A stretch of 64,000 nucleotides of DNA from an uncultured Pelagibacteraceae bacterium. Its GTDB lineage: Bacteria; Pseudomonadota; Alphaproteobacteria; Pelagibacterales; Pelagibacteraceae. The notes beneath the pieces were generated by a model. It was not told the origin of the DNA. It searched no databases and saw only the letters and a list, made by a program, of their open reading frames with translations. Where the stretch lies: NCBI GenBank assembly GCA_902623735.1, contig CACNUU010000001.1, positions 20,001 to 84,000 on the forward strand, in the 5' to 3' direction. Both the position numbers and the translations under genes were made by a program. Shown piece by piece: positions 39,980-49,580 of the stretch (position 1 is its first letter; each line of letters opens with the position of its first letter).

Positions 39980-40669
39980 TTATTGAACCAAATTATTCAT
40001 CTCGTGAAATTTTTTTAATCTCCCTAAAAATAAATTTTGATATGTTATTAATTCTGATCCTTGAATTTTAAATTCTTGAAATAAATTATCTACTGTGCAA
40101 ACAAGAATAACACAAGTTGTGATGTTAGAATTATACACAACATTATGTGCTAAAGAATAGGCTGCAGTTTGCAAAAACCAGGAATCTATGTACTCAGCTT
40201 TTTTTGGTTTATTAGATTGTTTAAAATCAATTATTGCCTCTTTTCCTTCAAAGACCCCTACACAATCTGCTGTACCCGCATATCTCTCAGGATAATACAT
40301 TGTACATTCCACACCATATATTTCATCTAATCTATTTGTTAGGCCTTTATCAATAATTTCTTTTGCCATTTTTTTATATTGCTCATTATCTTCAAAGAAG
40401 CTTAAATTTTCCCTACCTAAAAGAAAAGACTCTAAATAACTATGCATCTGAGAACCTCTGCTACTTGCTGCTTTTGTTATAGCTTCAGCTTCTTTGTGAC
40501 CAGTTCTCTCTCTCCAGTTAGCCAAAGCTGCTTTATCTTCCTCAGACTTTGTTGCATCAAGTATTGAAGTAACACTAGGTAACTTTGCTTGTCCTAAAAC
40601 GTATCTTCTTATTCCATCTTCTGTTGCTCTTGAACTTGTGGGATAGTCATATTTTTTATTCCAACGCAT
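39980..40669 (-). CDS. PD-(D/E)XK RecB/MGME1-like nuclease
   Basis: RGSQMHSYLE, ERYAGTADCVGVFEGKEAIIDFKQS, LQTAAYSLA (QxxxY); start at MRWNKK. Confidence 0.75.
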   Translation of the reverse strand: MRWNKKYDYPTSSRATEDGIRRYVLGQAKLPSVTSILDATKSEEDKAALANWRERTGHKEAEAITKAASSRGSQMHSYLESFLLGRENLSFFEDNEQYKKMAKEIIDKGLTNRLDEIYGVECTMYYPERYAGTADCVGVFEGKEAIIDFKQSNKPKKAEYIDSWFLQTAAYSLAHNVVYNSNITTCVILVCTVDNLFQEFKIQGSELITYQNLFLGRLKKFHEMNNLVQ

Positions 40670-40706
40670 GTGATTTCTTATAATCGGTATTATCTGAAAA
40701 AAGAAA

Positions 40707-41798
40707 TTATTTTTTGACTTGTTTATTTCTTTCAATAAAGCTCTCAACGTTCTCTGTTAGAACAGCCTTTTCAACTTGCTCGGGATCTTTTATATTTTCT
40801 AAAGTTCTGGTAATTGATCTTGCATCTTTTCCAAAACTATCAACAACTGTCATGGCCTCTTCAAGTTTTTTTCTTAATTTATAAATATTATCAAAATGAC
40901 TAGAAAATCTTGTGCTAATAGTTTTTAAATGATCGTAAATCTCTGTTGCGTGTTTTGAAATTTTAAGAGACTGAAAACCCATGTGCAAAGATTGTAAATA
41001 AGCTGAAAGAGTATTTGGGCCACAAATAACTATTTTATATTTTTTCATTAATTCTTGAGTTAATAGCTCTTTAGTGCTTGGATCTTGATACTCAGTTAAT
41101 TCTTTATAAAGACTTTCTGTAGGAGCATACACTATTGCAAAATTTGAGGTTTTAGGTGGAACAATATATTTCTCCATAACACTTTTTGCTTTGGCTTTAA
41201 ATGCACTTGCTAATTTTGTTCTAGCATCAGCAACTGCCTTCTTATCATCTGACTCGTGCGCATCTGTAATTGCTTTAAATTTTTCTACTGGAAAATGAGA
41301 GTCTACCGGAACCAAAACATCTCCTTGAAGCTTGATTGCAAATTCTACGTTTTCACTTGTATCTTCTTTCATTTTGACATTTGTCATATATTGAGACGCA
41401 GGTAATAAATCTTTAATTAGAGCATCCAAGGAATACTCAGCTAGAGTTCCATATTTTTTGACTCCTGCTAAAATTTTAGTAATTCCCTCTTGACTTTGAT
41501 TTAAGAGCTTTACTTGTTCATTAAAATTACCAACCTTCTCATCAACTTTAGTAAGTGCCTCTGTCATATCCTTTGTAACCCCAGTTGATAGAGAGTTAAA
41601 TGAGGTAGACATCGAACTTAGAGATGTATTGATTGTAGAGTTTAAGCTATCTTTTAATCTAATAATTTCCGCATTCAAATTTGCTAGTTCATTAGTCTCA
41701 TCAGCTCTGTTCTCTTTATTTGACTTTATATTTAAATATAAAATAGCCAAGATTGCTCCAAACATTAAAATCAAAATTATTAATAAAATTGTGTCCAT
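40707..41798 (-). CDS. rmuC: DNA recombination protein RmuC
   Basis: N-terminal TM + coiled coil; VPVDSHFPVEKFKAI, FAIVYAPTESLY, LQSLHMGFQSLKISKHA. Confidence 0.92.
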   Translation of the reverse strand: MDTILLIILILMFGAILAILYLNIKSNKENRADETNELANLNAEIIRLKDSLNSTINTSLSSMSTSFNSLSTGVTKDMTEALTKVDEKVGNFNEQVKLLNQSQEGITKILAGVKKYGTLAEYSLDALIKDLLPASQYMTNVKMKEDTSENVEFAIKLQGDVLVPVDSHFPVEKFKAITDAHESDDKKAVADARTKLASAFKAKAKSVMEKYIVPPKTSNFAIVYAPTESLYKELTEYQDPSTKELLTQELMKKYKIVICGPNTLSAYLQSLHMGFQSLKISKHATEIYDHLKTISTRFSSHFDNIYKLRKKLEEAMTVVDSFGKDARSITRTLENIKDPEQVEKAVLTENVESFIERNKQVKK

Positions 41799-41828
41799 GA
41801 TTCGTAACTTGTATTATAAGGGATTTTT

Positions 41829-41960
41829 ATGGAATTATATCTTATTTTGAAAATTATTTTTGGAATAGGGGTTCTGGTAGCTACTTATGCGATAATAAGA
41901 AATTTAGATATCATCAAAATTATTCTCATATACTTTAAAGATAAATTACTTAGAAAGTAA
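41829..41960 (+). CDS. Small hydrophobic protein, 43 aa (not in ORF track)
   Basis: Open frame MELYLILKIIFGIGVLVATYAIIRNLDIIKIILIYFKDKLLRK*; divergent from rmuC; 3' end overlaps hisG by 15 bp. Confidence 0.5.
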   Translation: MELYLILKIIFGIGVLVATYAIIRNLDIIKIILIYFKDKLLRK

Positions 41961-42632
41961 TTTAACAAAGTTTTTTAAACCTTTTTTTTTACTGTTTTTC
42001 TTTGAAGTGAAAATACAAGCTTGAGATTTTAAAATTTCTCCATCTTTTAAAACTCTAAGATTATTTGCTCTTAAAGTCTCACCACTTGAGCTTATATCTG
42101 TGATTAACTCAGCAGAACCAGTAAAAGGGTATGCCTCGGTCGCTCCTAAACTATCAATTATTCTAAATTGTGTTACGCCTTTTGAAAATAAAAAATCTCT
42201 GGTTAAATTAGCGTACTTGGTAGCAACTCTTAATCTTTTTTTCTTTTTGTCTCTAAATTCAAATGCAATTTCTTCTAAGTCAGCTATTGTTTGAACATCG
42301 ATCCAAGGATCCGGTATAGCTACAACTAAATTAGCTTTTCCAAAATTAAGTTTTTTAATAACATTAATTTTGTTTTGAGTATTTATCTCACTTTCTTTTA
42401 GTAAATCAAAACCAGAAAAGCCGATATCTAAAGAGCCATCTCCTAATCTTTCAATAATTTCTCTAGCGTGCAAATATAAAATTTTTATGTTTGATTTATT
42501 TTCTATTGAACCTATAAGATCTCTTTCTCCTCTCTCTGAAATAAGTTTTAATTTTTTTTTAGTGAAAATCTTTAAAACATCTTTTCTTAACCGTCCCTTA
42601 CTAGGTATTCCTATATTTATTAAATTTTTCAT
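41946..42632 (-). CDS. hisG: ATP phosphoribosyltransferase
   Basis: IGIPSKGRLRKDVL, DIGFSGFDLL, VATKYANLTR. Confidence 0.93.
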   Translation of the reverse strand: MKNLINIGIPSKGRLRKDVLKIFTKKKLKLISERGERDLIGSIENKSNIKILYLHAREIIERLGDGSLDIGFSGFDLLKESEINTQNKINVIKKLNFGKANLVVAIPDPWIDVQTIADLEEIAFEFRDKKKKRLRVATKYANLTRDFLFSKGVTQFRIIDSLGATEAYPFTGSAELITDISSSGETLRANNLRVLKDGEILKSQACIFTSKKNSKKKGLKNFVKLLSK

Positions 42633-43687
42633 AATTGATAATTTAAGTTAAGAGCTGCTCCAACTGCTGGTACTTGTTTCTTTGAACCAAGATCAGAAAT
42701 TAATTTGTCATAACGACCACCATTACAACAATTGATAATTTTCGACTTTGATTTGATGTCTATCTTAAAGACTATGCCAGTATAATATTCTAATTGTCTA
42801 CCAAAGGCAGTTGAGAAAACCACATTTAATTTAGATATTTTGTTTTTTGAGACAGGAAAATATTTCTGATCAACAAAAAGATTTATTTTATGTTTTTTAA
42901 AGAATTTATTTAATTCCTTTGCAGCTTTATTTATTGGACATTTAATTTTCAAAAACTCTTTAATAATTTTTGATGTATTACTTCCCTTACTTGCTCTTCT
43001 TGGGTCCTTAATTTTTTTATCAAACCTTTCTAGAATTTCTTTTAATGTTCTGCCTGCAACAATTGATGACTGGTCATCCTTTAACATTTTTAAATATCGT
43101 CTTTTATCAACCTCAACAATAGTTGGCTCTACGTCAGAATTTGTCTCTAATCTTTTTAGTAAATCACTGAAATAGTCTTCTCGCCAAAAATGTCTTGTAA
43201 GTCTTAATTTCCATCTTTTTGGTATATCTAATTTAGATATTAAAAGATTAAAAATTTCCACATTGCCAATAGTGAGTGTGCCTGTAGAATATTTTAGATC
43301 TTTTATTGATTTAACTGATGTATTTATTATTTCTTTATCATCATTTTTTTCATTTTTTGATCCTATAATCTCAAAACCAACTTGATTTCGGATTATAGAG
43401 TCCTTTTTATTTTGAGATTTTCTATAAGCCTGTCCGCTATAAAATATTTTTTCTTTACCCTTTAAATTATTTTCTAAATATCTAAGACAAGACGCAATGG
43501 TAAGATCGGGTCTCAAACATAATTCATTACCTGTCTGATCTATAAATGAAAAAATAAATTTTCTAAAACTTTCACCAGATCTTTGAACTATATGATTAGT
43601 CTCAATAATTGATGGTAATTCAATATATTTAAATCCTTTAGATTGAACTGATCTAAGGATTTTATCAGATAAATTTTTTGATTTCAT
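42629..43687 (-). CDS. hisZ: ATP phosphoribosyltransferase regulatory subunit
   Basis: Class II HisRS-like core between hisG and hisS (LRPDLTIASCLRYL, YSGQAYR). Confidence 0.85.
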   Translation of the reverse strand: MKSKNLSDKILRSVQSKGFKYIELPSIIETNHIVQRSGESFRKFIFSFIDQTGNELCLRPDLTIASCLRYLENNLKGKEKIFYSGQAYRKSQNKKDSIIRNQVGFEIIGSKNEKNDDKEIINTSVKSIKDLKYSTGTLTIGNVEIFNLLISKLDIPKRWKLRLTRHFWREDYFSDLLKRLETNSDVEPTIVEVDKRRYLKMLKDDQSSIVAGRTLKEILERFDKKIKDPRRASKGSNTSKIIKEFLKIKCPINKAAKELNKFFKKHKINLFVDQKYFPVSKNKISKLNVVFSTAFGRQLEYYTGIVFKIDIKSKSKIINCCNGGRYDKLISDLGSKKQVPAVGAALNLNYQL

Positions 43688-45059
43688 TTATCAAATTCGA
43701 TTTTGGAATTGTTTGGCTGTTTTCACCTTTGACACCTCTGAGATTTTTAATAGTTATAGTATTATCTTTAAATTCATTTTCTCCACAAATGACCGCAATT
43801 GGTAATTCACGTTTATTTGCTAGTTCTAGCTGCTTTCCTAAATTTTTTTTGGTACTTAAAAATACTTCTGCGTTTATATTATTTTCTCTTAATAAATCGA
43901 CTATCTCATAATAATTATTCAAAAATTTTTGATCCATTACACAAACCAAAACTGGTTTTTGATCGTCAACTTTAATTTGATCGAGCTGTGTTAATGCAAA
44001 TAATAATCGATCAACTCCAAAGCTAATTCCCGTCCCAGGAACATCAACCCCTCTAAATCTTGAAATAAGTTTGGCATATGAGCCTCCTGAGCAGATGCTG
44101 CCCAACTCAATTTCCTTACCTTTGTTATTGGTGACTTTAAAATTTAAGTTGGTCTCAACAATAAAATCTGAATAATAAGCAAGTCCCCTAACTATAGTAA
44201 AATTTGTTTTAACTTGTTTTAAATTTGATCCGTATCCAAGAATTTCAAATACATCTTCTAATTCTTTTATTCCTTCTTGAGATAAGGGGTTTTTTAAAGT
44301 TTCTTTTAATTCTTTTAAATTTCTTATTTTTAGAAAACTTAATATTTGTGCTGCTTGATCATCTGATAACTCGGCTCCTTTCGTAATAGCACCACTTTTG
44401 TCTTTTCTCTCTTTTTTGAGTAAGTCTTCAACTCCTTTTAAACCGAATCCAGGCTTATCGAGTTTATCTATTGCTCGAATAACTTTAATTTGTTTTTCTT
44501 CAGAAATTTTTAATTCATTAATTAAGCCCTGCACTATTTTTCTATTACTTACATTGATGGTAAATTGATCTTTTTTTAATCCACAATCTGATAGTGTACT
44601 TGATATTAAATTACAAAGCTCTGCATTTGCTTGGGCTGGATTAACATTTCCAACAATATCAAAGTCTGCTTGCATAAATTCTCTATATCGACCGTTTCCT
44701 GCTTTTTCATTTCTAAATACATTTTGAATTTGATATCGCTTAAAGATTGATGGAAGTTCTTGATTATTTTGAGCATAAAATCTTGCAAGCGGGCTTGAAA
44801 GATCATAACGAAGAGTTATGTTTTTGTCACCATCTTCAAATGTGAATACATCAGACATAGGGTTAGCCTCATCTTCTGCTAAAAAAGATCCAATATTTTC
44901 TGTGACTTCAAACGAAGGAGTTTCAAGAGCTTCTGCTCCAAATTTAATAAAATTGTTCTCAATAGCTTTTAAAAGCTTTTTTTTAAGAAGAATTTTCTTT
45001 CCCCACCGATCTTCAAATCCTGAGGGTAACCCAGGAACTAATTTATTTTCTTTATTCAT
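43665..45059 (-). CDS. hisS: Histidyl-tRNA synthetase
   Basis: LPSGFEDRWG, LRYDLSSPLARF, RYQIQNVFRNEKAGNGRYREFMQADFDIVG; start MNKENK. Confidence 0.94.
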   Translation of the reverse strand: MNKENKLVPGLPSGFEDRWGKKILLKKKLLKAIENNFIKFGAEALETPSFEVTENIGSFLAEDEANPMSDVFTFEDGDKNITLRYDLSSPLARFYAQNNQELPSIFKRYQIQNVFRNEKAGNGRYREFMQADFDIVGNVNPAQANAELCNLISSTLSDCGLKKDQFTINVSNRKIVQGLINELKISEEKQIKVIRAIDKLDKPGFGLKGVEDLLKKERKDKSGAITKGAELSDDQAAQILSFLKIRNLKELKETLKNPLSQEGIKELEDVFEILGYGSNLKQVKTNFTIVRGLAYYSDFIVETNLNFKVTNNKGKEIELGSICSGGSYAKLISRFRGVDVPGTGISFGVDRLLFALTQLDQIKVDDQKPVLVCVMDQKFLNNYYEIVDLLRENNINAEVFLSTKKNLGKQLELANKRELPIAVICGENEFKDNTITIKNLRGVKGENSQTIPKSNLINEIKKFI

Positions 45060-45063
45060 TTTT

Positions 45064-45138
45064 TGGTACCCGCGCTTGGAATTGAACCAAATCCTAGAGT
45101 TCCACAAACTCCCGTACTAACCATTATACTACGCGGGC
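45064..45138 (-). tRNA. tRNA-His(GTG), CCA encoded, no G-1
   Basis: GCCCGCGTAGTATAATGGTTAGTACGGGAGTTTGTGGAACTCTAGGATTTGGTTCAATTCCAAGCGCGGGTACCA; loop TTGTGGA. Confidence 0.95.
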
Positions 45139-45190
45139 ATTCCCTATTTTTATATTATTTTTGTGTGGATTAAAATTATATTATAAACAA

Positions 45191-45206
45191 ATAGCCTATA
45201 GGCTAT
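45191..45206. repeat. Perfect 16-bp palindrome ATAGCCTATAGGCTAT
   Basis: Self-reverse-complementary, upstream of tRNA-His/hisS. Confidence 0.7.
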
Positions 45207-45311
45207 GGAAACAGACTCTGTGAAAACTGTTTGAAATTACTTTAAATGCAATATTTATAATCATGAAACGTCTTTTAGACAAAAATAAAAATTATGCAAC
45301 CCTTAAAAGAA

Positions 45312-45356
45312 AAAAGGACGAATATCTAAATATTAGATAATCCGCCCTTTTAAAAT
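45312..45356 (-). terminator. Terminator downstream of csp gene
   Basis: Minus strand AAAAGGGCGGATTATCTAATATTTAGATATTCGTCCTTTTTT hairpin + T-run. Confidence 0.8.
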
Positions 45357-45371
45357 ATTATGAAAAAAAAA

Positions 45372-45584
45372 TTAATCTAACTTTTTTAAATTTACCGCTG
45401 AAGGTCCTTTTGGACCATCTTCTAGAGTGAATTCTAATTTATCACCTTCATTTAAATATCTCATACCTGCTGCTTTAACCGCAGACGCATGAACGAAAGC
45501 ATCCTTTTCTTTATCTTCTCTCTCGATAAAACCGAATCCTTTCTTGCCATTAAACCATTTAACAGTTCCTTTTAATGTACTCAT
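45372..45584 (-). CDS. Cold-shock domain protein
   Basis: GTVKWFNGKKGFGFIEREDKEKDAFVHASAV. Confidence 0.97.
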   Translation of the reverse strand: MSTLKGTVKWFNGKKGFGFIEREDKEKDAFVHASAVKAAGMRYLNEGDKLEFTLEDGPKGPSAVNLKKLD

Positions 45585-45676
45585 CTTATTTACTAGTCCT
45601 TTTGTTTTTTATTATTAAGAGAAGTTAATTGGTTTTGAACTAATTTCAAGATTATATTTTTCTCATTGAATTAAGG

Positions 45677-45750
45677 TGGGACCGATAAGAATCGAACTTA
45701 TAGCCTAACGCTTTTCAGGCGTTCGTGCAGACCACTTACACCACAGTCCC
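45677..45750 (-). tRNA. tRNA-Phe(GAA), CCA not encoded
   Basis: GGGACTGTGGTGTAAGTGGTCTGCACGAACGCCTGAAAAGCGTT...GTTCGATTC...CGGTCCCA; 3' flank CCTT. Confidence 0.93.
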
Positions 45751-45756
45751 ATAAAA

Positions 45757-45972
45757 TTATCCTCTAAAAATAATCCTCCCTTTCGTCAAATCATAAGAGC
45801 TGATTTCTACTGTAACACTATCACCCTGCAAAACTCTAATTCTATTTTTTCTAAGTTTACCAGCTGTATGAGCTGTAACTGTATGACCATTTTCAAGTTG
45901 TACTCTAAACATAGCATTAGGCAACAAATCAGTTACTTTGCCTTTGAATTCAAGTAAATCTTGTTTTGACAA
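45757..45972 (-). CDS. infA: Translation initiation factor IF-1
   Basis: [50 protein letters not shown]. Confidence 0.97.
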   Translation of the reverse strand: MSKQDLLEFKGKVTDLLPNAMFRVQLENGHTVTAHTAGKLRKNRIRVLQGDSVTVEISSYDLTKGRIIFRG

Positions 45973-45974
45973 AT

Positions 45975-47261
45975 CTATTTTCTCCTAATTCTTTTTTTAA
46001 CAGATATAGCATGCCCTGTTAAACCCTCATAATTTGCAAGAGTTATAACTGATGGTCCAAGAGTTTCAATACCCTTTTTTGATAGATTTATATAAGAAAT
46101 TTTTTTCATAAATTCAGAGACATTTAATCCGCTAGAATATTTACTGCTTGTATTAGTTGGTAATACATGATTGCTTCCCGGCACACCATAATCTGTCATT
46201 GCCATAACTGCATATTTACCAAAACAAACTGAACCTGCAGATTTAATTTTTGGAATTAGAGATTTATAGTTTTTAACATTTAATTCACAGTGTTCAGGCC
46301 CAACCTTATTAATTATTTCTAAAATTTTTTTATCTGATTTCACATACATTAAAATTCCATTATTTTTTAAACTTTTTGCAGCAATTGAAGATCTTGGAAT
46401 TTTTTTGAGTTGTTTATATATTTCTCTTGCTGTTTGTTGTAAAATATTTTTATCTTTTGAAATTAGAATGCATTGAGCAAGAATATCATGTTCCGCCTGG
46501 CCTATGAGATCGCTTGCTAACCACTCTGGATTAGATGATTGATCAGAAACAACGAGGACTTCCGAGGGTCCAGCAGACATAGACTCAATTCCAACATCTC
46601 CAAAAACTTCTTTTTTTGCTGCTGCAACAAATGCATTACCAGGTCCAACTATTTTGTTCACTGGTTTAATCTTTTTTGTTCCATAAGCAGCTGCTGCAAT
46701 AGCAGATGGACCCCCAATAGAATAAATTTCTTTTATCTTACATCTCTTTGCAGCATATAGAACTGCTGGGTTTTGTTTGCCCTTATAACCAGGATTAATC
46801 ATGACTATTCTTTTCACTCCAGCAACAATAGCTGGGACTGCTGTCATTAGGACACTTGATGGATAAGACGCAGATGAGCCAGGTACATAAATGGCTATAG
46901 ATTCAAGTGGCAAATATTTATAATCAATCTTATTTTTATATTTATCAATATAAGAAATATTCCTAAATTTTTGAAGAGAATGAAATTTATAAATTCGTTG
47001 ATATGCATCATCTATAGCACTTTTAACTTTTCGGTCTAATAATTTAATTGATTTGTTAATTAATTTTATTGTGGGAACTATTACACTATTTTTATTAAAT
47101 TTTTTCTCATACTTTAGTAGAGCTTTATCACCATTCTTTTTTACATCTTGAATAATTCTTGAAACAGAAACAGTATTTGAATTTAGTTTTTTTTTTCTTT
47201 GGATAAGAATTCTTTCCAATACTTTATCAAAATTTTTTTTTTCACTACTTAATATAATCAT
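45975..47261 (-). CDS. hisD: Histidinol dehydrogenase
   Basis: [42 protein letters not shown]. Confidence 0.96.
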   Translation of the reverse strand: MIILSSEKKNFDKVLERILIQRKKKLNSNTVSVSRIIQDVKKNGDKALLKYEKKFNKNSVIVPTIKLINKSIKLLDRKVKSAIDDAYQRIYKFHSLQKFRNISYIDKYKNKIDYKYLPLESIAIYVPGSSASYPSSVLMTAVPAIVAGVKRIVMINPGYKGKQNPAVLYAAKRCKIKEIYSIGGPSAIAAAAYGTKKIKPVNKIVGPGNAFVAAAKKEVFGDVGIESMSAGPSEVLVVSDQSSNPEWLASDLIGQAEHDILAQCILISKDKNILQQTAREIYKQLKKIPRSSIAAKSLKNNGILMYVKSDKKILEIINKVGPEHCELNVKNYKSLIPKIKSAGSVCFGKYAVMAMTDYGVPGSNHVLPTNTSSKYSSGLNVSEFMKKISYINLSKKGIETLGPSVITLANYEGLTGHAISVKKRIRRK

Positions 47262-47653
47262 TATTTTACTTCATTCTGATCCTCTAATCTTACTTCAATT
47301 GCCTCCATAGTTAAAACGATGAGTGCATTATTAGAAAAAATCAAATTTATTTCAAAATTATCTTTATTTTTCAAATAGTCTATACCTATTAATTCCAAAA
47401 CTACGTCCGGATTTGCTTGATTTATATTCTTAGATTTTACTTTATCAACAAAGTCAAAACGACAAATACTGTTTATTCTCTTGCTCTCTTGATCAGCTTC
47501 TACTTTGTTTCTTTCCATTGATAACAAAAAAACTTTATTTGATGCCAAATATTTTATGTTTTCAACCTTCACCTTTGCACCCGCAGTGCAGACAGATATC
47601 ATTTGCAAACCCTCTTGATCACTAGCAATTATCTTAGCTAAATATTTGTTCAC
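47261..47653 (-). CDS. DUF2948-like protein
   Basis: murA-DUF2948-hisD order and SxERNK/VVLELIGIDYLK-type content; family call by synteny. Confidence 0.65.
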   Translation of the reverse strand: MNKYLAKIIASDQEGLQMISVCTAGAKVKVENIKYLASNKVFLLSMERNKVEADQESKRINSICRFDFVDKVKSKNINQANPDVVLELIGIDYLKNKDNFEINLIFSNNALIVLTMEAIEVRLEDQNEVK

Positions 47654-48912
47654 TATTTTATTCTTTTAATTTTAACTCCAATTTTTTTTAATTTATTTTC
47701 AATTTTTTCATACCCTCTATCTAAATGATAAATCCTGTTAATATGTGATTTTCCATTAGAAACTATTGCTGCTAAAACTAAAGCAACAGATGCTCTTAGA
47801 TCACTTGACATTACCTCAGCACCAATAAATTTAGTATTTCCCTCAATTTTAGCAGTATTATTTTTAATATTTATCTTAGCTCCAAGCCTTTGTAGTTCTG
47901 CAACATGCATGAATCTATTTTCAAAAATATTTTCGGTTATTGAGCTCTTTCCAGCTGCTTTACACATTAAAACCATAAGTTGGGCCTGCATATCTGTTGC
48001 TACGCCAGGCCATTCTTTTGTCTTAATATGTTTAATTGGTTTTATTTTTTTTGGTCCTTTAATTAAAATTTTTTTTTCATAGGTTTTAATTATAGCTCCT
48101 GTTCTCTTTAACAAATCTAGCTCAGTCTTGATAACATCAGGTCTTAAATTTTTTACTTCTAAATTACCATTAGCAAGAGTTGCTGCTACACAAAATGTGC
48201 CTGCCTCTATTCTATCTGCCATTACCTCGTATTCGGTTGAATTTAAAGAATTAACTCCATTAATTAAACATGTTCTTCCCGACCATTTAATTTTTGCACC
48301 TGCAGAATTTAAAAATTTTGTAAGATCTTTTATCTCAGGTTCAATAGCACAATTTTTAAGAGTCGTTTTTCCTTTTGCAAGAGTCGCTGCAATTATTAAA
48401 TTCTCCGTAGCTCCAACACTGATATTAGGAAATTTGATATTTGCCCCTTTAAGTCTACCTTTTGATTTTGCTAAAATATAGCCATCTCTTAATTCATATT
48501 TCATTCCAAGTTTTTTTAATGCAGCTAAATGATAATTAATTGGCCTTGCACCAATCAAACATCCTCCAGGTAAAGATGTTTTTGATTTAAAATACTTTGA
48601 AATTAGTGGTCCTAAAACCAAAATAGAACCTCTCATAGTTTTAACCATAGAATAGCTAGCAAAAGTTTTCATTTTTTTTTTATTAAAAATTTTTGCTGTT
48701 CTTTTATCTTTAGATAAAATTATTTTAGAGCCAAGAGACTTTAATAAATTTAACATTGTGTTTATATCTTTAACTCTTGGTAAATTTTTAATAATTACGG
48801 TTTGATCAAATAACAATGTTGCAGCCAAAATAGGTAGAGATGCGTTTTTTGAACCTGAAATCGTTACATTTCCTTTAATTTTGCAAGGACCATTGATCAG
48901 AAATTTATCCAT
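47653..48912 (-). CDS. murA: UDP-N-acetylglucosamine 1-carboxyvinyltransferase
   Basis: SGSKNASLPILAATL, PGGCLIGARPINYHL, DMQAQLM. Confidence 0.96.
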   Translation of the reverse strand: MDKFLINGPCKIKGNVTISGSKNASLPILAATLLFDQTVIIKNLPRVKDINTMLNLLKSLGSKIILSKDKRTAKIFNKKKMKTFASYSMVKTMRGSILVLGPLISKYFKSKTSLPGGCLIGARPINYHLAALKKLGMKYELRDGYILAKSKGRLKGANIKFPNISVGATENLIIAATLAKGKTTLKNCAIEPEIKDLTKFLNSAGAKIKWSGRTCLINGVNSLNSTEYEVMADRIEAGTFCVAATLANGNLEVKNLRPDVIKTELDLLKRTGAIIKTYEKKILIKGPKKIKPIKHIKTKEWPGVATDMQAQLMVLMCKAAGKSSITENIFENRFMHVAELQRLGAKINIKNNTAKIEGNTKFIGAEVMSSDLRASVALVLAAIVSNGKSHINRIYHLDRGYEKIENKLKKIGVKIKRIK

Positions 48913-48915
48913 AAA

Positions 48916-49476
48916 TTACTTTTTGATCTTAGCAACTTGAATAGTTGTTTGGCCCTGATATTTACCGTTCTTTGATTTATAAGTTGTTTCTGGTTGGGTA
49001 TCGGATTTAAAAAATAAAAATTGCGCTATGCCCTCATTTGAATAAACTTTTGCTGGATTTGGAGTAGTGTTGCTTAATTCTATAACGATATTTCCTTCAA
49101 ATTCATTTTCAATTGGTGTTACATTACAAATAATTCCTGTTCTTGCGTAAGTACTTTTGCCAACACAAATACATAATACGTCTTTTGGAATTCTAAAATA
49201 TTCAACAGTTTTTGCCAGTACAAAAGAATTTGGTGGTATAATACAAAAATCACCTTTCCGATCTATAAAATTTTCATCTGAGAAATTCTTTGGATCTACC
49301 AAAGTGCTATTAATATTAGTAAAGATTCTGTACTCATTTGAAATTCTTACATCGTATCCCATACTGCTTAATCCATAAGATATTTTACCTTCAGAAACTT
49401 GATGATCTAAGAATGGTTCAATCATATTGTGTTCTTTACACATTTTTTTTATCCAAGAGTCCGGCTGAATAGACAT
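48916..49476 (-). CDS. dcd: dCTP deaminase
   Basis: [55 protein letters not shown]. Confidence 0.95.
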   Translation of the reverse strand: MSIQPDSWIKKMCKEHNMIEPFLDHQVSEGKISYGLSSMGYDVRISNEYRIFTNINSTLVDPKNFSDENFIDRKGDFCIIPPNSFVLAKTVEYFRIPKDVLCICVGKSTYARTGIICNVTPIENEFEGNIVIELSNTTPNPAKVYSNEGIAQFLFFKSDTQPETTYKSKNGKYQGQTTIQVAKIKK

Positions 49477-49580
49477 TATTTATTTTTTTTTATTTTTTTT
49501 TGAAATATTTTTCGTTTCCTTAAATTCTTTCGTAAAGCTAGAGATTCTTTATCCTTCCTTAACTTTATTTTTTTATTCAT
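49476..49580 (-). CDS. Small lysine-rich basic protein, 34 aa (not in ORF track)
   Basis: [38 protein letters not shown] overlap upstream and TAATG overlap with dcd. Confidence 0.6.
   Translation of the reverse strand: MNKKIKLRKDKESLALRKNLRKRKIFQKKIKKNK

Noticed and set aside
45263-45340. 25-aa + strand ORF MKRLLDKNKNYATLKRKKDEYLNIR
   Set aside because: Runs into the csp terminator hairpin; too short to support without conservation.
49481-49500. Poly-T/A tract TATTTTTTTTTATTTTTTTT
   Set aside because: Explained as lysine codons at the end of the 34-aa basic ORF, not a terminator or repeat element.
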